Assembly: GCF_003205575.1 (NCBI RefSeq)
Contig: NZ_PYBW01000036.1
Location: forward strand, 1-64,000
Source: Streptomyces tateyamensis
GTDB lineage: Bacteria > Actinomycetota > Actinomycetes > Streptomycetales > Streptomycetaceae
DNA: 64,000 nucleotides
Reading direction: 5' to 3'
Every line of letters begins with the position of its first letter. Position 1 is the stretch's first letter. The position numbers were made by a program, and so were the translations under genes. This document shows, piece by piece, positions 63,596 through 64,000 of this stretch. A model generated the notes under the pieces. That model saw only the letters and a program-made list of their open reading frames with translations. It searched no databases and was not told where the DNA came from.

Positions 63596-64000
63596 TCAGC
63601 GGCGGCGGAAGACGATCCTACCGGCCAGTACGGTGGCCAGGCAGGGTCCGTTCTCGGCCGCGGGGACGGCGAGAACGGCGAAATCCGCCCGCCCGCCGAC
63701 CACCAGCTCCGGCGCGGCCGCCCCGGCCGCGACCACCGGCAGGCCCGAGCGCCGCACCGCCGCCAGCACCGCGGGCGCGCCGAACGGCCCGACCAGCGCG
63801 GTGGTCCCGGCCGCCAGCAGCCGCTGCACCCCGCGCCGGGCACTGCCGCCCAGCCCGCCGTAGTGCCCGTCCGCCAGGTCCGCGGGCAGCGGCACCGGAT
63901 CGGTGCCCGCCTCCTCGCGCGGGTCCGGGTGGTAGCTGTGCTCCAGCAGCTGCACGGCGTCCGCCGCCAGCCGGCCGGCCGCCAACCGCGCCTGGCCCCA
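63596..64000 (-). CDS. amidohydrolase / imidazolonepropionase-like protein, 3' part
   Basis: Only the last about 134 codons lie in the window; the frame stays open to the edge. The part seen reads HSYHPDPREEAGTDPVPLP then GGSARRGVQRLLAAGTTALVGPFG...VVGGRADFAVLAV...CLATVLAGRIVFRR. This matches the C-terminal part of imidazolonepropionase-like amidohydrolase domain proteins found next to menG in streptomycetes. The metal-binding residues would be upstream and cannot be checked. Confidence 0.65.
   Translation of the reverse strand, partial: WGQARLAAGRLAADAVQLLEHSYHPDPREEAGTDPVPLPADLADGHYGGLGGSARRGVQRLLAAGTTALVGPFGAPAVLAAVRRSGLPVVAAGAAAPELVVGGRADFAVLAVPAAENGPCLATVLAGRIVFRRR

Overview
The window is a 64-kb piece of a very GC-rich actinomycete chromosome and is most likely from the Streptomycetaceae (Streptomyces, Kitasatospora or a close relative). 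Supporting features are the codon bias, the frequent GTG starts, the XRE/DUF397 regulator pairs, a complete actinobacterial-type nuo operon, a fused F420-precursor enzyme (FbiC), and menaquinone-linked genes beside complex I. Apart from the first 4.2 kb it reads as core chromosome. I see no CRISPR array, rRNA operon, insertion sequence or secondary-metabolite cluster.

Layout. 1-4.2 kb: a decayed integrative element. It holds two overlapping Xis-like genes, a divergent XRE-type regulator with an unusual operator array, a broken integrase relic, an intact tRNA-Arg(CCT), an intact tyrosine integrase, and an orphan 5' half of a second tRNA-Arg(CCT). 4.2-12.7 kb: a secreted protein, a polyprenol-phosphate mannose synthase, a YihY-type membrane protein, a D,D-carboxypeptidase with a long acidic cytoplasmic tail, a GPP34 protein, an XRE/DUF397 pair and an ADP-ribosylglycohydrolase. 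12.8-17 kb: argS, then a short archaeal-type aspartyl-tRNA synthetase behind a T-box leader, then a merR-trxA pair. 17-20 kb: two polytopic membrane genes (DUF2079 and a GT87 mannosyltransferase) joined by a hexamer repeat. 20-24.6 kb: a second XRE/DUF397 pair, a run of overlapping tiny genes, a Phd/RelE-type toxin-antitoxin pair, and a divergent metallo-beta-lactamase-fold/AraC pair.

24.6-37.7 kb: fbiC (F420 precursor), a LolA-like protein with an ABC exporter behind an array of 16-bp repeats, rarD, an ECF41-type sigma factor, the 2-oxoacid:ferredoxin oxidoreductase korAB, an orphan response regulator and a polyprenyl diphosphate synthase. 37.8-53.8 kb: the whole 14-gene nuoA-N operon on the minus strand, mostly with 1-4 nt overlaps. 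It includes a 12-codon micro-ORF between nuoL and nuoM and a Rex/CRP-like palindrome upstream of nuoA. 54-64 kb: two MFS exporters (one with a divergent TetR gene and two tandem operators), a secreted cyclophilin, an ECF sigma factor with a membrane partner, a geranylgeranyl-reductase-family gene, a frameshifted remnant, menG/ubiE, a small membrane protein and the 3' part of an amidohydrolase-like gene.

Taken together, the right half is a respiratory neighbourhood. Complex I reduces menaquinone. The polyprenyl synthase, the geranylgeranyl reductase and MenG plausibly build and tailor that quinone, and KorAB generates low-potential ferredoxin nearby. The left end is the only clearly accessory part. 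Functions are inferred by reading motifs and family resemblance by eye; no database search was run.
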